NCBI GenBank assembly: GCA_934393265.1
Contig: CAKRQL010000016.1
Span: 1 to 64,000 of the forward strand
DNA: 64,000 nt
Direction: 5' to 3'
Source of the DNA: an uncultured Eubacteriales bacterium
GTDB taxonomy: Bacteria > Bacillota > Clostridia > Oscillospirales > CAG-272
Position numbers and translations under genes: made by a program. Positions 26,368 to 34,834 of the stretch are shown here, piece by piece (position 1 is the stretch's first letter; each line of letters starts with the position of its first letter). The notes beneath the pieces were generated by a model, which saw nothing but the letters and a program-made list of their open reading frames with translations, searched no databases and was not told where the DNA came from.

Positions 26368-27066
26368 TCAGTCCGGGGTTACGACGGTGCCGTACTTTCC
26401 GTCTCTGACAGCCGAGGCTATATCCTCCGGGTGCTTAAGACCGAAAATGTATATCGGCATACCGTTTGACATGCAGAACGCCGCGGCAGTAGAGTCTATG
26501 GCGTGCAGGTTCTTTGCGAGCATTTCCGAGGCGGATATACGCTCTATTTTCACAGCCGTCTTATCCACATTCGGGTCTGCGGTATAAATATAGTCTATGT
26601 TCTTTGCCATGAACATGGCGTCCGCCTGTATCTCAGCGGCACGAACGGCACCCGCGGTATCTGTTGAGAGAAATGGTATTCCGAGACCGCCGGCAAAGAC
26701 GACTACCTGCCCCTCGGAAAGGGCGGTGCGCGCTTTATCCGACGAATATATCTCCGCGAACGGGCGCATATCAACGGAGGTCATGACACATGACCCTACG
26801 CCCGCGCGTATTATTGCGTCTTTCATGCAGATTGAGTTTATGACGGTGGCAAGCATACCCATTCTGTCCGCGTCTACCCTGTCCATGGCTCCGCCGGATC
26901 TGCCGCGCCAGATGTTCCCAGCCCCTATGACAAGGGCAATCTCATACCCCTCGCGGGAGAGGCCCGCAACCGTGGCGGCAACGCCGTCCACAAAGTCGTG
27001 ATTGTATATTCCGTCGGCTCCGGCGGCAAGTGCCTCACCCGACAGCTTCAGTAAAATTCTTTTCAT
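26368..27066 (-). CDS. pyrH: UMP kinase
   Basis: 232 residues of the amino-acid-kinase fold: RILLKLSGEALA, VIGAGNIWRGRSG, RVDADRMGMLATVINSI, VVFAGGLGIPFLSTDTAGA and IYTADPNVDKTA. Phosphorylates UMP to UDP, usually as a GTP-activated, UTP-inhibited hexamer. ATG after AGGAGG. The leader holds a GC-rich hairpin (about 27085-27113) without a T run. Upstream of it one normally finds rpsB and tsf; here transketolase genes occupy that place. Confidence 0.96.
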   Translation of the reverse strand: MKRILLKLSGEALAAGADGIYNHDFVDGVAATVAGLSREGYEIALVIGAGNIWRGRSGGAMDRVDADRMGMLATVINSICMKDAIIRAGVGSCVMTSVDMRPFAEIYSSDKARTALSEGQVVVFAGGLGIPFLSTDTAGAVRAAEIQADAMFMAKNIDYIYTADPNVDKTAVKIERISASEMLAKNLHAIDSTAAAFCMSNGMPIYIFGLKHPEDIASAVRDGKYGTVVTPD

Positions 27067-27122
27067 GAAAACCTCCTGCGTTATCCGGGAGGGGCGCCGC
27101 GGGTGCGGAGCCCCACGGACGG

Positions 27123-28067
27123 TTATTTTTTAAGTCTGATTGCGGCTCTTGCTTTATCCGTTATGCATTCAGACGTTATTCCGTATATTTCAAGGAGCTC
27201 CGGAACCTTTCCGCTCCTGCCGAACATATCCTGCACTCCTACGCGGAGAACGGGGACGGGACAGGAGGCGGCGAGCGCCTCGCAGACGGCTCCTCCGAGA
27301 CCGCCGATAACGCTGTGCTCCTCTGCCGTGACTACGGCGCCGGTTCTCCTTGCGGAGGCGGTGATAAGCTCCGTATCAAGCGGCTTTATCGTATGAATAT
27401 TTATTACCTCTGCGGAAATGCCCTCCCCGGCGAGAATATCCGCCGCGGCGAGCGCGAGGTGAACCGGGTAGCCCGTCGCGACTATCGTGACGTCCTTTCC
27501 CTCGCGGAGCGTTACTCCCTTTCCTATCTCAAAGCGGTAGCCCGGGAGATCGGAGGTCACATCCGGGACGGCATATCTGCCGAAGCGCAGATACATCGGT
27601 CCCTCGGTGAGTATCGCCGCCTCAACCGCGCGGTACGCCTCGTTTGCATCTGCGGGGCAGATGACGGTCATACCGGGGATTGTGCGCATAAGGGCAATGT
27701 CCTCGTTGCACTGGTGGGTCGCGCCGTCCTCGCCGACGGTTATGCCGGCGTGGGTAGCTCCTATTTTTACATTCAGGTGCGGATAGCCTATCGAATTGCG
27801 CACCTGCTCAAAGGCGCGCCCGGCGGCAAACATCGCGAACGTAGAGGCGAATACGAGCTTTCCGGTAGTGGCGATGCCGGCGGCAACCGACATCATATTT
27901 CCCTCGGCTATTCCGCAGTCAAAAAATCTCTCCGGAAACTTCTTTTTGAACATTCCGGTCTTTGTCGCGGCGGCGAGGTCCGCGTCAAGAACAAGAAAAT
28001 CGTATTTCTCACCGAGCTCCGCAAGGGCGGTGCCGTATGCCTCTCTCGTTGCCTTCTTATCAGCCAT
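27123..28067 (-). CDS. Transketolase, C-terminal subunit
   Basis: 314 residues: the pyrimidine-binding and C-terminal domains of transketolase as a separate chain. Motifs include FDCGIAEGNMMSVAAGIA, GITVGEDGATHQCNEDIAL, MRTIPGMTVICPADANEAY and GAVVTAEEHSVIGGLGGAV. It overlaps the N-terminal subunit gene by 8 nt and has a good SD (GGAGG). Together they transfer two-carbon units in the pentose phosphate pathway. Confidence 0.94.
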   Translation of the reverse strand: MADKKATREAYGTALAELGEKYDFLVLDADLAAATKTGMFKKKFPERFFDCGIAEGNMMSVAAGIATTGKLVFASTFAMFAAGRAFEQVRNSIGYPHLNVKIGATHAGITVGEDGATHQCNEDIALMRTIPGMTVICPADANEAYRAVEAAILTEGPMYLRFGRYAVPDVTSDLPGYRFEIGKGVTLREGKDVTIVATGYPVHLALAAADILAGEGISAEVINIHTIKPLDTELITASARRTGAVVTAEEHSVIGGLGGAVCEALAASCPVPVLRVGVQDMFGRSGKVPELLEIYGITSECITDKARAAIRLKK

Positions 28068-28923
28068 TGACCTCTGCCTCCTCTCTGTCTAACTGTCTGT
28101 CTATTTCCGCAAGGTCGGCGAGGGCTACTGAATACAGCTCGTCTCCCGGTGCCTTTCCGTGCCATTCACAGGAGTTTTCCATATAAGATACGCCCTTACC
28201 CTTAACCGAGACGGCAATTATCAGCGTGGGCTTTCCTTTCGTTTTTTCCGCAGTGGAGAACGCCTCCTCAAGGGCGGCGAAATCATGAGCGGGGACGGTT
28301 ATCACGTTCCAGCCGAAGGCAAGAAATTTTTCGTCATGCGGAGTGGGGTTCATTACCTCGGTTATCGGACCGTCTATCTGCAGCCCGTTCAGGTCAAGGA
28401 CGGCACAGAGGTTATCGAGCTTATAGTGTGCGGCAAACATCGCCGCCTCCCAGACCTGCCCCTCCTCCGATTCTCCGTCGCCGATTATCGTATAAACGCG
28501 ATAGCCGTCGCCGCTGACTTTACCGGACAGCGCCATGCCGCAGGCGGCGGAAATGCCGAGCCCGAGGGAGCCCGTCGACATATCGACGCCCGGCACCGAC
28601 TTCATATCCGGGTGCCCCTGGAGATAGGAGTTAGTCTTTCTGAGGGTTATCAGGTCCTCCCTCGGGAAAAATCCGCGCTCTGCCAATGCAGCATAAAGCC
28701 CCGGGGCCGTATGCCCCTTTGAGAGCACGAAGCGGTCGCGCCCCGGCAGCTTCGGATTCTTCGGGTCAATGTTCATCTTTTCAAAGTAGAGGTATGCGAG
28801 AATATCGGCGATAGAGAGGGACCCGCCCGGGTGACCGCACCCGGCGGCGTGTACCTCATCGACGATGTCGCGCCTTATGCTGTTCGCGATACGGCGCAGA
28901 CGTAGTTCGTTTTGCTTATCCAT
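28060..28923 (-). CDS. Transketolase, N-terminal subunit
   Basis: 287 residues: the thiamine diphosphate-binding domain as a separate chain. GCGHPGGSLSIADILAYLYF, RDRFVLSKGHTAPGLYA, DMSTGSLGLGISAACGMAL and the ThDP/Mg motif GDGESEEGQVWEAAM followed by NLCAVLDLNGLQIDG. First gene after the promoter at 28963 and therefore first of the ten-gene cluster that ends with polC. Split transketolases are common in Clostridia. Confidence 0.95.
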   Translation of the reverse strand: MDKQNELRLRRIANSIRRDIVDEVHAAGCGHPGGSLSIADILAYLYFEKMNIDPKNPKLPGRDRFVLSKGHTAPGLYAALAERGFFPREDLITLRKTNSYLQGHPDMKSVPGVDMSTGSLGLGISAACGMALSGKVSGDGYRVYTIIGDGESEEGQVWEAAMFAAHYKLDNLCAVLDLNGLQIDGPITEVMNPTPHDEKFLAFGWNVITVPAHDFAALEEAFSTAEKTKGKPTLIIAVSVKGKGVSYMENSCEWHGKAPGDELYSVALADLAEIDRQLDREEAEVNG

Positions 28924-28962
28924 TCGGTAGCCATCCTTCCGGAAAACTTTTTTGTCGTATTT

Positions 28963-28991
28963 ATTATATTATTATTTCGCGCGCTTGTCAA
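28963..28991 (-). promoter_or_regulatory. Consensus promoter of the transketolase-to-polC cluster
   Basis: Perfect TTGACA (28986-28991), 17-nt spacer, perfect TATAAT (28963-28968). It begins only a few bases after the T run of the upstream terminator. Confidence 0.9.
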
Positions 28992-28994
28992 TAG

Positions 28995-29038
28995 AAAAGA
29001 CGGAGAAAAAGAAAACAGGCGCCGTATGCCGGCGCCTG
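28995..29038 (-). terminator. Terminator of the seven-helix membrane protein gene
   Basis: 9-bp stem CAGGCGCCG/CGGCGCCTG (29016-29038) with a 5-nt loop, followed on the minus strand by TTTTCTTTTTCTCC. Confidence 0.9.
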
Positions 29039-29105
29039 CCACTTCTGTTTTCCGGCGCGGTCTGCGCCGGGGATTCATTTCCGCCACCTCGGTGCCGGAG
29101 CTTAA

Positions 29106-29816
29106 TCAATAGTATCTTTTTCTCGTTTTGAACTGAACAAGCAGTCCGAGGAACGCGACAACTCCGAGCGCTGTATAATAGAGCCAGTCGAAGTTGTAGA
29201 AGTCCCATATCCCGCTCTTCACCGCGAGGACCGCGAGGAAGGAGCCGAGGAGCGCCGTGCCGAGCATCTCGACGTACTTTTTCAGGATGAACACGATAAC
29301 GACGACGACAGCCGCAACGATAAGGCTTATCATCCAGTTCTCCTTGGTAAGCCCCTCAAGGAACGGAAAGTACAGAGCGTTGTAGCAGATCATGTATATC
29401 GGGTATCCGGCGGCAAGCGCAAGGGCAAGCCAGTAGAGATACCGCCCGAGGATCGCCGCGATGAAGCCGACGACAACGCCGGGTATCCATGCAAGGAGCG
29501 TCGGGAACACGCCGTTAAGAAGCGGGGCGAGCCAGTAGACACTGCACACATAGCCGACAACGAAGAAGCCGAAGAACTTCAGAACCGGAAGCAGCTTCTT
29601 ACCGAAAAAGCAGAGCACAAGCGAGAGAGCTATCAATATGTAAGGGAGAAACGCCGATATGCCCGCGAGGAAGTCGCTGACAGCGCCGACAACAATAGAG
29701 ATGGTCTCGTTCTGCAAAAACGCATCGATAAGTCCGCGGAAGAACTCACCGAGACCGCCGAAATCAAACTCGGCTCTCGATACCATACCGATGAAATCCA
29801 TAAATGTTTCAGGCAT
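29106..29816 (-). CDS. Multi-pass membrane protein, DUF4203/TMEM198-like topology
   Basis: 236 residues with a soluble or amphipathic first 40 residues and about seven hydrophobic segments, many Gly/Ala-rich, ending in a short basic tail (FKTRKRYY). The pattern resembles TM7S3/TM198-like (DUF4203) proteins, but no diagnostic residue was found. It is transcribed alone from the promoter at 29882 to the terminator at 29038. Function unknown. Confidence 0.65.
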   Translation of the reverse strand: MPETFMDFIGMVSRAEFDFGGLGEFFRGLIDAFLQNETISIVVGAVSDFLAGISAFLPYILIALSLVLCFFGKKLLPVLKFFGFFVVGYVCSVYWLAPLLNGVFPTLLAWIPGVVVGFIAAILGRYLYWLALALAAGYPIYMICYNALYFPFLEGLTKENWMISLIVAAVVVVIVFILKKYVEMLGTALLGSFLAVLAVKSGIWDFYNFDWLYYTALGVVAFLGLLVQFKTRKRYY

Positions 29817-29881
29817 ATTTTACACCTCTTTCCCGGTGCGACGCACCGTAATTAAACACCGTTTGAATGTATTATAAGTGT

Positions 29882-29910
29882 ATTTTACCACATATCCCCG
29901 AGAAAATCAA
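29882..29910 (-). promoter_or_regulatory. Promoter of the membrane protein gene
   Basis: TTGATT (29905-29910), 17 nt, TAAAAT (29882-29887). A second -10-like TATAAT (about 29871-29876) lies just downstream. Confidence 0.65.
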
Positions 29911-29921
29911 GAGTGAAAGAG

Positions 29922-29981
29922 AAAAAACTTCGCTATCCCGGGTCATTATCGCCGGGCGACGGCTGTTATTCTGTGGCGAAG
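29922..29981 (-). terminator. Terminator of the rqcH-mnmM operon
   Basis: CTTCGC (29976-29981 on the minus strand) pairs with GCGAAG (29928-29933) around an inner GC-rich stem, followed by TTTTTTCTCTTTC. The rest of the 227-bp gap holds another hairpin (CCCCC/GGGGG near 30004-30033) and the promoter of the next gene. Confidence 0.7.
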
Positions 29982-30043
29982 CAGTGGGATTTATGTCGTA
30001 ACCCCCATACCCGTGTATGATTTTGCGGGGGATTGACAGCAGT

Positions 30044-30622
30044 TTACATCACCGGGGGCTTTGCCCGTGCGGATTTTTCAAGAAGAAAAAAATACGGTGA
30101 TTCAGGTGAGTTCCTTATCCTGAATTCGGAGGCGCACCAGACAAAGCGCGAAAGCGTCGAGAAGTAGTCGCGGAGCATATCGCCCTCAAGCTCGCCCTCC
30201 TTATGTCCCGGATATATCGCTATCAGCAATGCGCCGTCCGGCAGGAGGATATCCATAGCCGCGCTGACGGCAGCCATCGTGGTCTCCCGCATCGTGGTGG
30301 TTCCCTTTTTCCCGCTGCGCGGCAGATAGCCGAGGTTGAATATTCCCGCCTTTATCGGCTCATGCACATAGTCGCGCAAAAGGTGATGAGATGCGCATAT
30401 CAGGGTGTAGTTTTCCGGGGCTCCGGCATCGCGAAGATGCTTTCCGGTCGATTCGAGTGCCTCGGGCTGTATATCGAACGCATACACTCTTCCCTGCTCA
30501 CCCACCGTCTCGGAAAGAAAGAGCGTATCGTTTCCGTTCCCCATTGTAAAATCTACGGCGACATCGCCCGCTCCGAGATGCTCAAGCAGAAAGTGCTTAT
30601 GCAGCTTCAGAAGATCCACCAT
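30044..30622 (-). CDS. mnmM: Class I SAM methyltransferase, YtqB/MnmM family
   Basis: 192 residues. DFTMGNGNDTLFLSE is SAM motif I in the form typical of YtqB, followed by VYAFDIQPEALEST, FNLGYLPRSGKKGTTT and IAIYPGHKEGE. YtqB of Bacillus (MnmM) has been described as the methyltransferase that completes mnm5s2U at the tRNA wobble position; the family was formerly annotated as rRNA methylase. The ATG shares one base with the rqcH stop (TAATG), so the two are coupled. Confidence 0.85.
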   Translation of the reverse strand: MVDLLKLHKHFLLEHLGAGDVAVDFTMGNGNDTLFLSETVGEQGRVYAFDIQPEALESTGKHLRDAGAPENYTLICASHHLLRDYVHEPIKAGIFNLGYLPRSGKKGTTTMRETTMAAVSAAMDILLPDGALLIAIYPGHKEGELEGDMLRDYFSTLSRFVWCASEFRIRNSPESPYFFLLEKSARAKPPVM

Positions 30623-32373
30623 TACATTTTCTCCTTTTCCCGCGGCGTCGGCGCGCCGTCCGGGTTCACGAATGCTGTGTAGTTCGTTTTATAGATGACA
30701 AATCCCGGCTTTGAGCCGGAGGGCTTTTTGACGTTACGCACCCTCGTATAATCGACGGCTACGCTGTCGCCCTCCGCCTTTGAATACCTTGCCGCGGCAC
30801 ACGCCGCCTCGGTATAATCCCTGTCCGTCGGCTCTTTACCGTCGGTGACAAGTATGACGTGCGAACCGGGGATGTCCTTTACATGGAACCATATATCGTT
30901 CTTATCGGCTGTATGGAACGTCAGCCTGTCGTTCTGGATATTGTTCCTGCCGACGAGAAGCGTCATTCCGTCGGTCGTTTTCAGCTCTATCGGGCGGGAC
31001 TTTATCTGCTTTTGCGGGCGGTAGCCCTTCATCCTCGCCGCGTAGCCGGAGGAATAGAGCTCGTCCCGGATTTCCGCAAAGTCCTGCTCACATTCCGCAC
31101 GTCCGAGGGCGTCGCGCACACTGTCAAGATAACGGAGCTCGCGCTCCCACATCGCTATCTGCTCCGTCAGGACGCGCTCGGCATTTTTCGATTTTGTATA
31201 GAGCCTGTACATTTTCTGTGCGTTCTGCGCCGGGGAGAGCCGCGGGTCGAGCGCAACGGTGACCTCCGGGGTGCCCTCGTCGTAATAATCGGTGCAGGTA
31301 AATGACGTATCTCCGCGCTTTATGCGGTAGATATTTGCGGTTATGAGATCGCCGTATTTCCGGTAGACCTCGCCCATCGGGCACTCCGCAAGCGACTCAC
31401 GCTGGAGAGACAGCTTTTTCTCTGTCCTCGTGACGGCGTTATTTAAGAGGGTTATTAAGTCCTTTGCCCTCTGTCTGCGCTTCTCCTCCATATCCCGCTC
31501 TGAAAACCAGAGGTCCAGCATTGCGGAAAAGTCCGGGTAGTGCTCTGTTCTGCAGTCGGTGCGGTAGGTTATATCCATATACGAGTAATCAACCGGCTCG
31601 CCCTTAGCGTTAAAGGCTATTGTGGGTAGATATTTTTCTTCCCGCAGGAGCCGCTGCCACTCAAGAAACACAGAGAGGAGCCGCGCGGGGTCAGCCGAGG
31701 AGAGCGGAGCGTCCGGCGCGCCGGTCGCACGGCAGGCGAGTTCCATTCCTATCTGCGACGCCGTGCCGGCGAAGGTCGAGGTAAAGAATTTATCCGCACG
31801 CCGCCCCACCGGATATGCGGCAAGGGCGCGCGCAAAATCCTCCTCCGTCGCGCAAAGGGGCGAGAGCTTCCCCTGCCCCTCCGGCAGCGTATAGGTAATA
31901 CCCGGGAGAATCTGGCGCACCTCGCTGTCCGAAAAGTCTACAAGCTTCATCGCCGTGAGAATTTTCATATCCGAGTCGGTGACTATGAGGTTCGCGTACT
32001 TTCCCATTATCTCGACTATCAGCCGCTTTTCCGTCGGAAAGCCCATATCGTCGTAGCAGGAGAATGTGAAGGTGGCTATGCGGTCGCCCTCCTCCTGCGT
32101 GACTGACAGGAGCCTTGCCCCCGTCAAGTGCTTTCGGAGAAACATGCAGAGCATCGGCGCCTTCACCGGGTTCTCGCGCTGGATATCCGAGAGCTGTATA
32201 CGCTGTGTCCCCGCGCCGACATTAAGAATAAGCCGACGGGAGGTTCTGCCCGAATGAATGACGAGGTCTATCTCGTCGCTTTTCGGCTGAAGGACCTTTT
32301 CAACCTTTGCGTCCGGGAAGCCCGCCCGCACCTCCGAGAGGGTCGCCCGCATCATATATGCGTCGTATGCCAT
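30622..32373 (-). CDS. rqcH: RqcH (NFACT family), ribosome quality-control factor
   Basis: 583 residues; start at the ATG after AAGGAAG, giving MAYDAYMMRATLSEV. N-terminal NFACT-N domain (VHSGR-like IHSGRTSRRLILNVGAG, NPVKAPMLCMFLRKHLTGARL), a central coiled coil (about 280-420), and the C-terminal NFACT-R domain with DKNDIWFHVKDIPGSHVIL. RqcH binds stalled 50S subunits with peptidyl-tRNA and adds alanine tails that mark the nascent chain for decay. The leader contains a strong hairpin. Coupled to a tRNA-modifying enzyme gene. Confidence 0.92.
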   Translation of the reverse strand: MAYDAYMMRATLSEVRAGFPDAKVEKVLQPKSDEIDLVIHSGRTSRRLILNVGAGTQRIQLSDIQRENPVKAPMLCMFLRKHLTGARLLSVTQEEGDRIATFTFSCYDDMGFPTEKRLIVEIMGKYANLIVTDSDMKILTAMKLVDFSDSEVRQILPGITYTLPEGQGKLSPLCATEEDFARALAAYPVGRRADKFFTSTFAGTASQIGMELACRATGAPDAPLSSADPARLLSVFLEWQRLLREEKYLPTIAFNAKGEPVDYSYMDITYRTDCRTEHYPDFSAMLDLWFSERDMEEKRRQRAKDLITLLNNAVTRTEKKLSLQRESLAECPMGEVYRKYGDLITANIYRIKRGDTSFTCTDYYDEGTPEVTVALDPRLSPAQNAQKMYRLYTKSKNAERVLTEQIAMWERELRYLDSVRDALGRAECEQDFAEIRDELYSSGYAARMKGYRPQKQIKSRPIELKTTDGMTLLVGRNNIQNDRLTFHTADKNDIWFHVKDIPGSHVILVTDGKEPTDRDYTEAACAAARYSKAEGDSVAVDYTRVRNVKKPSGSKPGFVIYKTNYTAFVNPDGAPTPREKEKM

Positions 32374-32392
32374 ATAACTTCCTTTTTTGTCC

Positions 32393-32439
32393 GGCTGTCG
32401 CACGCGGCACGGCAGAGTGCGCCGCTCCATACGACAGCC
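32393..32439 (-). promoter_or_regulatory. Structured 5' leader hairpin of rqcH
   Basis: An 8-bp outer stem GGCTGTCG/CGACAGCC (32432-32439 with 32393-32400) encloses a second GC-rich stem. It lies wholly between the promoter (-10 at 32457) and the SD, so it is in the untranslated leader. No riboswitch class was recognised. Confidence 0.5.
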
Positions 32440-32456
32440 CGTCATTTTCTACGTAT

Positions 32457-32485
32457 ATTTTAGCACCCGCGCAAAGAAAAGTCAA
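32457..32485 (-). promoter_or_regulatory. Promoter of rqcH-mnmM
   Basis: TTGACT (32480-32485), 17-nt spacer, TAAAAT (32457-32462) on the minus strand. Confidence 0.8.
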
Positions 32486-32502
32486 TCGGCGGGCGCTAAA
32501 AA

Positions 32503-33270
32503 TCAGGCAAGCTGCGGCGGAGACGGGCGCACGGGCGATACGCCGGACAGAGAGGCTATCGGGCAGACCGGGACGGTCAGGGCGATGCCGTCACCCGTGC
32601 GGCATACGGCGGCAGACTCGCCCGAGGCGGCGACCGTGCGTTCGTCTGCAAAAGAAACGGAGGAGCCGCCCGCACGAAAAGCGACCGAGGCGGCGCGCAG
32701 GAGTGCCGAGACGGTGAGCGGGCGGAGGGATGAGGCAAAGACGGCGACCTCGGAAAGGTCGGCGGTGACCGTCGTCACATCAAGAGCCGAGGGAAATTGA
32801 CGGCGGGCGGCGGCGAAGGGATGCGGGGTGAGCACAGCGGACGCTCCGGTTATTATCACCGGGTGGCGGCTGTCGCCGTCTGCGGTCGCGGCGGTATATG
32901 AAAGCCCGTTCGGGAGGATTATTTTTGTAAATTCAACTTTACATTCCGGAAGCTTTACCGTGTAATTATCACCCCGCGCCGTTACCGTACAGACATTTCC
33001 GGAAATCTCTATCTCCGTCTCCGAAAACGGGAGCCCGGCGGCGCGGCAGAGATAGGCGGCGGCAAAGGGTAAAAGGTCGCAATTTTCATACACGCCCCCT
33101 ATCTTATCCGAAAAATCGACAGCTATATCGGCGTGTAAAGATGGCGCGAGGCTGCCGGTGATGACGAGGGGACGGAAAGCCCCCGGCAGGGGCGGTATAT
33201 CACATTCTCCCCCGGTGCCGCAGGAGAGAATACACAGGGCTCCGAGAGAAGAAAAAATCACACATTTCAT
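32503..33270 (-). CDS. Unrecognised protein with N-terminal signal; distant DapF-like pattern
   Basis: 255 residues, Ala/Val/Ser-rich and beta-rich. The first 20 residues are hydrophobic with a Cys at 17, possibly a weak lipobox. The order of segments (CDLLPFAAAYLCRAAGLP, EIEISGNVCTVTARGDNYTV, HPVIIT, FPSALDVTTV) resembles the first and second lobes of diaminopimelate epimerase. However, the catalytic CGN and CGTG loops are absent, so at best it is a degenerate relative. There is no SD before the ATG; an upstream 11-codon frame overlaps it. Function unknown. Confidence 0.55.
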   Translation of the reverse strand: MKCVIFSSLGALCILSCGTGGECDIPPLPGAFRPLVITGSLAPSLHADIAVDFSDKIGGVYENCDLLPFAAAYLCRAAGLPFSETEIEISGNVCTVTARGDNYTVKLPECKVEFTKIILPNGLSYTAATADGDSRHPVIITGASAVLTPHPFAAARRQFPSALDVTTVTADLSEVAVFASSLRPLTVSALLRAASVAFRAGGSSVSFADERTVAASGESAAVCRTGDGIALTVPVCPIASLSGVSPVRPSPPQLA

Positions 33271-33302
33271 TTTTTATGTCCGTTCTTCATGGGGTTCCCC
33301 AT
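33267..33302 (-). CDS. Possible 11-residue leader peptide coupled to the next gene
   Basis: ATG to TGA encodes MGNPMKNGHKK. An AAAGGA lies 11 nt upstream, and the TGA overlaps the ATG of the downstream gene (ATGA). That gene has no SD of its own, so coupling from this mini-gene would explain how it is translated. This is inferred from layout only. Confidence 0.3.
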   Translation of the reverse strand: MGNPMKNGHKK

Positions 33303-33390
33303 AGCTGACTGTTTCCTTTGGTGTAATACACCGCTATCAGTTTATGTTTTTCCCGATAGGTACGCCACCTTCGGAATATTGCCCTCGGAA

Positions 33391-33431
33391 TAAAAATACC
33401 CGCCGCGGCGTGTAAAACCGTGGCGGGTATT
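33391..33431 (-). terminator. Terminator of cca
   Basis: ATACCCGCC..GG pairs with CC..GGCGGGTAT (33396-33431), then TTTTTA on the minus strand, just after the cca stop. Confidence 0.85.
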
Positions 33432-33437
33432 TAGCAT

Positions 33438-34661
33438 TTATATACTTTTTTCGTTTCCCGAATACTTATGCAGGAATTTTACAAGCTCACTTCGCGTATT
33501 CGTAAGCTCACCGTTCATGACACGGAGAAGAATCACGCGGAGCGCCTCCCCTATTCTCTCGCCGCGGAGCCCCGCGGCAACAGCCTCCCTGCCGCCGACG
33601 GCGAGGTCTGCTATACGGTACGGACGGGCGGATGCAAGCGCCGCCGAGAGCACCGACTTCTCATCACACGAAAGCGTCACAAAGCCGCGCGAGGCAAGGT
33701 AGGAGCGGAGAGCGACGAGCGCATGCGCACTCTCCTCCCCGACATCGGCGAGAATACGGAGAGCGGCGGGAATATCCGAAAACGGACGGCTCGCATTATC
33801 AACAAGGGCTGCTCCGCGGAGGCGGGTGGCTGTATCCGAGCGGAGGCGGGAATATGCCGAAGAAAAGGCGACGCCCCCCTGCCCCGCCATAAAGAACAGC
33901 GCGGCGGCAAAAGGGAGAGCGCGCGGGGCGGTCGCCTCTGCCGCTCTGTCATACCCGAGGGCGGCGGGGTCAAGCGCTGAAAGCTCCGGCAGGAACACCT
34001 GAATAACCGGGAGAAAATCGCGCACGGCGAAAACGCGCCCGTCTCCCTCGGTTATCTTCGTCCACTCCGAAAATACCCGCTCGGGCGAGATGCCGGAGAG
34101 GTTCCCACGCAGCTCATACAGGGCGCGCCGGGTTTCCTCCTCAACAGTAAATCCGAGCTTTGAAGAAAAGCGGACGGCGCGGAGAATACGCAGAGCGTCC
34201 TCGGAAAAGCGGCGGCGCGGGTCTCCGACGGCGCGGATAATGCCGCGCGAGAGGTCCTCCCTGCCCCCGAACGGGTCGACTATCTCCCCCTCCGGAGAGA
34301 GCGCCATTGCGTTCACGGTGAAGTCGCGGCGGGCGAGGTCCTCACGCAGGCTCCGCGTGAAGCTCACACCGTCGGGGTGGCGGTTATCGCTGTACGTCCC
34401 GTCTACGCGGTAGGTCGTTATTTCATAGGGGCTGCCGCCGGAGAGGACGGTCAGCGTCCCGTGCTTTATCCCGGTATCAAAGGTGCGGAACGAGCGAAAA
34501 ATCTCGTGCATTTCCTCCGGGGTCGCATCGGTTGTCATATCAAAATCGTTTACGGGTCTTGAGAGCAGAGCGTCGCGCACACAGCCGCCGACAAAATAGA
34601 CCTCATGCCCCGCGGCGCGCAGCGCGCCCGTTATCTCCTTTGCCCCATCCGGAATACGCAT
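33438..34661 (-). CDS. cca: CCA-adding tRNA nucleotidyltransferase
   Basis: About 407 residues; start at the ATG after GGAGGAAAGG, giving MRIPDGAKEIT. Class II nucleotidyltransferase head: VYFVGGCVRDALLSRPVNDFD with the DxD metal motif, HGTLTVLSGG, EITTYRVDGTYSDNRHPD, REDLARRDFTVNAMAL and SEDALRILRAVRFSSKLGF. It adds or repairs the 3' CCA of tRNAs; some relatives are poly(A) polymerases. Transcribed alone from a consensus promoter. Confidence 0.92.
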   Translation of the reverse strand: MRIPDGAKEITGALRAAGHEVYFVGGCVRDALLSRPVNDFDMTTDATPEEMHEIFRSFRTFDTGIKHGTLTVLSGGSPYEITTYRVDGTYSDNRHPDGVSFTRSLREDLARRDFTVNAMALSPEGEIVDPFGGREDLSRGIIRAVGDPRRRFSEDALRILRAVRFSSKLGFTVEEETRRALYELRGNLSGISPERVFSEWTKITEGDGRVFAVRDFLPVIQVFLPELSALDPAALGYDRAAEATAPRALPFAAALFFMAGQGGVAFSSAYSRLRSDTATRLRGAALVDNASRPFSDIPAALRILADVGEESAHALVALRSYLASRGFVTLSCDEKSVLSAALASARPYRIADLAVGGREAVAAGLRGERIGEALRVILLRVMNGELTNTRSELVKFLHKYSGNEKSI

Positions 34662-34703
34662 AGCCTTTCCTCCTCCCAAAAGCTTTTATATTCTTTCCCT
34701 AAT

Positions 34704-34732
34704 ACTATATCACATTGCGCGTAAATTGTCAA
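34704..34732 (-). promoter_or_regulatory. Promoter of cca
   Basis: Perfect TTGACA (34727-34732), 17-nt spacer, extended -10 TGATATAGT (TATAGT at 34704-34709) on the minus strand. Confidence 0.85.
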
Positions 34733-34751
34733 TTTTCACATACTTTCCGGA

Positions 34752-34780
34752 TTGACTTTTTTGTCGCGGTATGATAAAAT
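34752..34780 (+). promoter_or_regulatory. Promoter of the esterase-bioY operon
   Basis: TTGACT (34752-34757), 17-nt spacer, extended -10 TGATAAAAT (TAAAAT at 34775-34780). Only 19 bp separate it from the divergent cca promoter. Confidence 0.75.
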
Positions 34781-34834
34781 CCATGATAGTGCCACGGCAC
34801 GAAAAAACATCACAACCGAAACGGAGATTTTTAT

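Noticed and set aside
29982..30043. Possible riboswitch-like hairpin (CCCCC/GGGGG) after mnmM
   Set aside because: It lies before the terminator and has no conserved core of any known class; probably part of the operon's 3' end.
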